64,000 bases of DNA. Source: Artocarpus heterophyllus (taxonomy: Eukaryota; Streptophyta; Magnoliopsida; Rosales; Moraceae). The DNA lies in the NCBI GenBank assembly GCA_025403435.1, contig CM046341.1:24267725-24331724 (forward strand), written 5' to 3'. The notes beneath the pieces are model-generated. The model saw nothing but the letters and a program-made list of their open reading frames with translations, was not told where the DNA came from and searched no databases. A program made the position numbers and the translations under genes. Of the stretch, positions 59,821-64,000 are shown in pieces (positions within the stretch are counted from its first letter, which is position 1; the number at the start of each line of letters is the position of its first letter).

Positions 59821-61852
59821 TGTTGGAAACAAAGTGCGTAGCGGAATTTTTAAAATTTTTTCATCAGAGTATTTTCCAAAACACAAGTTTGACATGTTAT
59901 ATGTATAAATTAAACAGATCTTACTAACCTCAGTGTGCCGAAGAACCTCCGCGACCTGTGTAGAGAAGTAACGTTCCAGAAGAGCCTCAACCAACTGGTC
60001 TTCTTTGCTATTCTCTATCCACAACTGGAGTGAGTGTGGGCTCACATGTACAGCTTCCACCGGTGACTCTCCTTCCAACCAATAGAGAGAACCCAAAGCT
60101 AGTGTTCGTGATTTGTGAACAAAAGCTCTCAAGGAGTTTTCAGATGCTCACTAGAAGAGTATCACTCTTAATCTCTCAAATTGATCTGAGTAAATCATTA
60201 GACTCACTCCCTTTTTATACCTATTGGTCCTTGGGGTCAGTCCATATCAGATTAGGTCTCAAAAATCGAAACAGAATCAAGTTCGGATCAATATCTGATA
60301 AGATACGCGTGAAAAACGCGTAATCTTAACTGTCGCGGTCGGCATGCCGAACTGTGTGATAGGCAGGCCGAACTGGCCAGTTCGGCAGGCCGAACTTTCT
60401 GATAGGCAGGCCGAACTGCCGAGAAAAAATCTCCGCGAATCTTTTATTTTCCACTCGAGATTCTAAAGGATAAAGTCTCAGTTTTGATTCAAATAGCCCA
60501 ATAGAAAAGATATCTGATCAAAACAAACTTTATCAAGATAATCTCTAAGAAAATAAATCAATTCACAATAATTCTACAAGTTTATCTTGTTCTAATTGTC
60601 TAAAATTAAAACAACCGATAAACAGACAAGAATTATCCGAACGCCATAATTCAACAAGTTCATCTTGAACTAATTTCTTACATAATTAATTCAACCGATA
60701 AACAGACATGAATTATTTGATTCTTATAAATTTTAAACCAATCTGATAAATCCGACATAAGTCACCAATTATTGGAAAAGCACGCCGTGTCGTTACAGGA
60801 TTTTGTGAGCTAGCAAAGGGGACCAAAATGGACCTATAAAGTTCAAGCTCATGATAATTATGAAACCCAATATCCCAGATATACATTTCACAATTATCAA
60901 CTCCAACGCTACTCCACTAAAAGCTTGGAGCTGCACTCTCGAACTTTATAGAATTACGAAGCTCGTGTAGCTAAGTCTCCATGACATATCATAGTGTATC
61001 GCATCCCCATATGATCATCCATAACCGGCTTAAGGACAAGTTCTGTCTTACCTTCCCGATTATTTTTATCTTACGTTCCATTGTCTCACCATTAGAAAAC
61101 TTACCATCCAAAGATAGTATACCATTCGGTTACACCTATGTATCCAAATGGTTGAGCGCTCTAGTTTTCCAATTACAGGACAACGCATATAAGAGGATAT
61201 CATTACTCCTAAAGAGGAGCTATGGATTCCATATCTATGAATAACAAGTCTACGCTATCAAGAGTCATGCCTCCAACGTACCGGCATGCATGCCACTATA
61301 GAGATGTGGGAGTCACCCATTGGTACATCAAAAGACATAAGTCGAGACAACGGGCCCATTATTCATCTTAGGATTAAGATACAATACAAATGATTGTCTA
61401 AAGTGAATCGATTTGCCAAGACAGAATTATTAATCCAAATCAATTCACTTTATGTCCCGATCCAACACATCGTCACCTATGACAACGCGCCAATGTTTCT
61501 ATTCACGGAGTCCAACTCCGATGGCCAAGACAAACCATCTCCCAAAAGGGATATAGATAACATAATAATCTTTATATGAATAAAGCGCCCAACTTTATTC
61601 CCTCGATTGCGGATCATATATTTTAGACCACCACCTTAAGAGTCGTGTCTACCGCATAATCATCCCATCATATGCCCAACTCTTAAGGTTTAGACTGACA
61701 GTCTCAGACTACTGTTTGCTTATCATACATTCAACAAATATGAACGTAAAGAGGACAATATTTGGTATATATAAATGAATAAATTCTTTATTGATAAAAA
61801 TATCTCCAAAAACGTATTTCATTTTTACTCCTTAGAGCATACATGTCTAACA
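59821..61852 (-). repeat. 5' LTR of copia element B
   Basis: 2032 bp, almost identical to 52177-54210. Its U3 faces right and lies back to back with A's 3' LTR across GGAGAT. The promoter (TATA at 60209-60219, minus strand) would drive B. The GGC-word cluster is at about 60338-60423, in U3. Confidence 0.93.
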
Positions 61853-61858
61853 GGAGAT

Positions 61859-63869
61859 TGTTAGACATGTATGCCCTAAGGAGTAAAAATGTAATACATT
61901 TTTGGAGACATTTTTATCAATAAGGAATTTATTCTTTTATATATACCAAATCTTGTCCTCTTTACGTTCATATTTGTTGAATGAATGATAAGCAAACAGT
62001 AGTATGAGACTGTTAGTCTAAACCTTAAGAATTGGGCATATGATGGACTGATTATGCGAAAGACACGATTCTTAAGGTGACGGTCTAAAACATATGATCT
62101 GCAATCGAGGGAATAAAGTTTGGCGCTTTATTCATGAAAAGATTGTTATGTTGTCTATATCCTTTTTGGGAGATGGCTTGTCTTGACCATCGGAGTTGGA
62201 CTCCGTGAATAGAAACATTGGCACGTTGTCATAGGTGACGATGTGTTGGATCGGGACATAATGTGAATTGATTTGGATTAATAATTTTGTCTCAGCAAAT
62301 CGATTCACTTTAGACAGTCATTTGTATTGTATCTTAATCATGAGATGAATAATGGGCCCGTTGTCTCGACTTGTGTCTTTTCATGTACCAAAGGGTGACA
62401 CCCACATCTCAATAGTGGTATGCATACCGGTACGTTGGAGGCATGACTCTTGATAGCATAGACTTGTTATTCATAGATATGGAATCCATAGCTCCTCTTT
62501 AGGAGTAATGATATCCTCTTACATGTATTATCCTGAAATTGTAAAACTGGAGCGCTCAACCATTTGGATACATAGGTGTAACCGAATGGTGTACTATCTT
62601 TAGATGGTAAGTTTTCTAATGGTGAGACAATGGAACGTAAGATTAAAAAATAGGGAAGGTAAGACAGAACTTGTCCTTAAGCCGATTATGGATTATCATA
62701 TGGGGATACGATACACTTTGATATGTCATGGAGACTTAGCTACACGAGCTTCGTAATTCTATAAAGTTTGAGAGTGCAGCTCCAAGCTTTTAGTGGAGTA
62801 GCGTTGGAGTTGATAATTGTGAAATGTATATCTGGGATATTGGGTTTCATAATTATCATGAGCTTGAACTTTATAGGTCCATTTTGGTCCCCTTTGCTAG
62901 CTCACAAAATCCTATAACGACACGGCATGCTTTTCCAATAATTGGTGACTTATGTCGGATTTTCAGATTGGTTTAAAATTTGTAAGAATCAAATATTTCA
63001 TGTCTGTTTATTGGTTGAATTAATTTCGTAATAAAATTAATTTAAAATAAACTTGTTGAATTATTGGATTAGATAATTCTTGTCTGTTTATCGGTTGATT
63101 TAATTTTGGATAAATTAGATCAAGAAAAACTTGTAGATTTATTGTGAATTGCTTTATTTTCTTAGAGATTATCTTGATAAAGTTTGTTTTGATCAGATAT
63201 CTTCTCATTGGGTTATTTGAATCAAAACTGAGACTTTATCCTTCAGAATCTCTGGTGGAAAATAAAAGATTCGCAGAGATTTTTTCTTGGGAGTTCGGCC
63301 TATCGAATGACGTGGTCAGCTTGCCGAACTGGTCTGTTCGGCCTGCCGATCAGCAGGAGATAAGATTACGTGTTTTCACGCGGATCTGATCAGATATTGA
63401 TCCGAACTTGATTCTTTTTCGAGTTTTTGAGACCTAATCTGATATGGACTGACCCCAGGACCAATAGCTATTAAAAGGGAGTGAGTCTCATGATTTACTC
63501 AGATCAGTCGAGAGATTAAGAGTGATACTCTTCTAGTGAGCATCTGAAAACTCCCTGAGAGCTTTTGTTCATAAATCACGAACACTAGCTTTGGGTTCTC
63601 TCTATTGGTTGGAAGGAGAGTCACTGGTGGAAGAGCTGTACATGTGAGCCCACACTCACTCCTGTTGTGGATAGAGAATAGCAAAGAAGACCAGCTGGTT
63701 GAGGCTCTTCTGGAACGTTACTTCTCCACACAGGTTGCGGAGGTTCTTCGGCACATTGTGTTTAGTAAGATCTGTCTAATTTATACATATAACATGTCGA
63801 ACTTGTGTTTTAGAAATTACTCTGATGAAATTTTTTTTTAAAATTCCGCTGTACACTTTATTTCCAACA
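61859..63869 (+). repeat. 3' LTR of copia element A
   Basis: Starts TGTTAGACATGTATGCCC and ends TTTCCAACA, then ATATT. 2011 bp, slightly shorter than its 5' partner, partly because one copy of the GGC word is missing. The TATA box is mutated to TATTAAAAGG near 63470. Confidence 0.92.
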
Positions 63870-64000
63870 ATATTATCTTGTTGTCAAGAGGATTTAGACT
63901 CTTTCAAGTATTAAAAGAGAGGACAATCATGTGTGGATCATCTCGGTAAAATCCTAGCACTTAAGTAAGATTATGCTTTTAATTACTTATGCAGTCCAAT
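63870..64000 (+). repeat. Continuation of the interrupted gypsy-type LTR
   Basis: After the duplicated ATATT the sequence should rejoin that left of 44558. The stretch is too short to show a terminus, and no gene is visible. Confidence 0.5.

Larger units (their letters stand above)
52177..61852 (-). mobile_element. Copia element B, full length, nested in A
   Basis: Element B is 9676 bp, on the minus strand, with two nearly identical LTRs (52177-54210 and 59821-61852) and the perfect target duplication GGAGA. By eye I count about twenty differences between its LTRs, near 1 per cent, so the insertion is recent and younger than A. It belongs to the same family as A: LTR ends, PBS, leader blocks and proteins all correspond. 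Only two lesions are seen in gag-pol, so B is close to intact but still disabled. Confidence 0.94.
44558..63869 (+). mobile_element. Copia element A, host of nested element B
   Basis: Element A is bounded by LTRs at 44558-46591 and 61859-63869 and by the perfect target duplication ATATT (44553-44557 and 63870-63874). Subtracting element B and its 5-bp duplication leaves an original length of about 9.6 kb. Order in A: 5' LTR, PBS, a long leader of 1.6 kb, gag-pol on the plus strand, polypurine tract, 3' LTR. The two LTRs differ by many substitutions and small indels (for example TATAAAAAGG in the 5' LTR against TATTAAAAGG in the 3' LTR). A is therefore the older of the two copies. Confidence 0.93.

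Noticed and set aside
44558..63869. Two independent copia insertions placed side by side
   Set aside because: The target duplications (ATATT outside, GGAGA inside) and the continuity of A's polypurine tract into its 3' LTR show nesting, not adjacency.

Overview
The window looks like nuclear DNA from a flowering plant, probably a dicot. It is AT-rich and intron-containing, and it is dominated by plant Ty1/copia and Ty3/gypsy retrotransposons with hAT-like and Mutator-like DNA elements between them. The PBS of the copia family is TGGTATCAGAG, the usual plant initiator-tRNA-Met primer. I see no prokaryotic features, CRISPR arrays, rRNA genes or convincing tRNA genes. The species cannot be fixed from sequence alone.

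Layout. 1-780: right part of a hAT-like element inserted in the reverse transcriptase of a decayed Ty3/gypsy element, whose pol relics and 3' LTR run to 5526. 5606-6239: a solo-LTR-like unit. 7840-11130: a decayed copia gag-pol. 12520-15609: a minus-oriented gypsy solo LTR with a perfect 5-bp TSD. 16200-18335: a second gypsy-type LTR candidate. 19560-22340: unrecognised sequence, possibly a third long LTR. 23278-24580: an mTERF-family pseudogene. 24765-27373: a probable non-autonomous Mutator-like element carrying a minisatellite of about sixteen 85-bp units. 27.4-33.6 kb: intergenic DNA with several small DNA elements, including a well delimited hAT MITE at 30103-30626. 34161-35493: the only apparently intact host gene, with two coding exons and an unknown product. 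36180-43100: a diverged segmental duplication whose second copy holds two Mutator-like elements. 43656 to the window end: a gypsy-type LTR split by a 19.3-kb nested copia complex.

The nested complex is the best resolved structure. Copia element A (plus strand, TSD ATATT at 44553-44557 and 63870-63874) was entered by a full-length relative, element B (minus strand, 52177-61852, TSD GGAGA), in A's polypurine tract just before its 3' LTR. This creates a giant inverted repeat with arms of about 7.6 kb around a 2-kb loop. It also leaves two LTRs back to back as a palindrome of about 4 kb with a 6-bp centre. Both elements have broken pol genes: A by several stops and a frameshift, B by one UAG and a small deletion that removes the YVDD reading frame.

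The most unusual signal is a near-palindromic 12-base word, TCGGC-NN-GCCGA, repeated in clusters in the LTRs and leaders of unrelated retrotransposons: the copia family and at least two gypsy LTRs. In the copia elements the spacers between copies are not conserved while the word is. Upstream and downstream clusters within one element tend to have opposite orientation.
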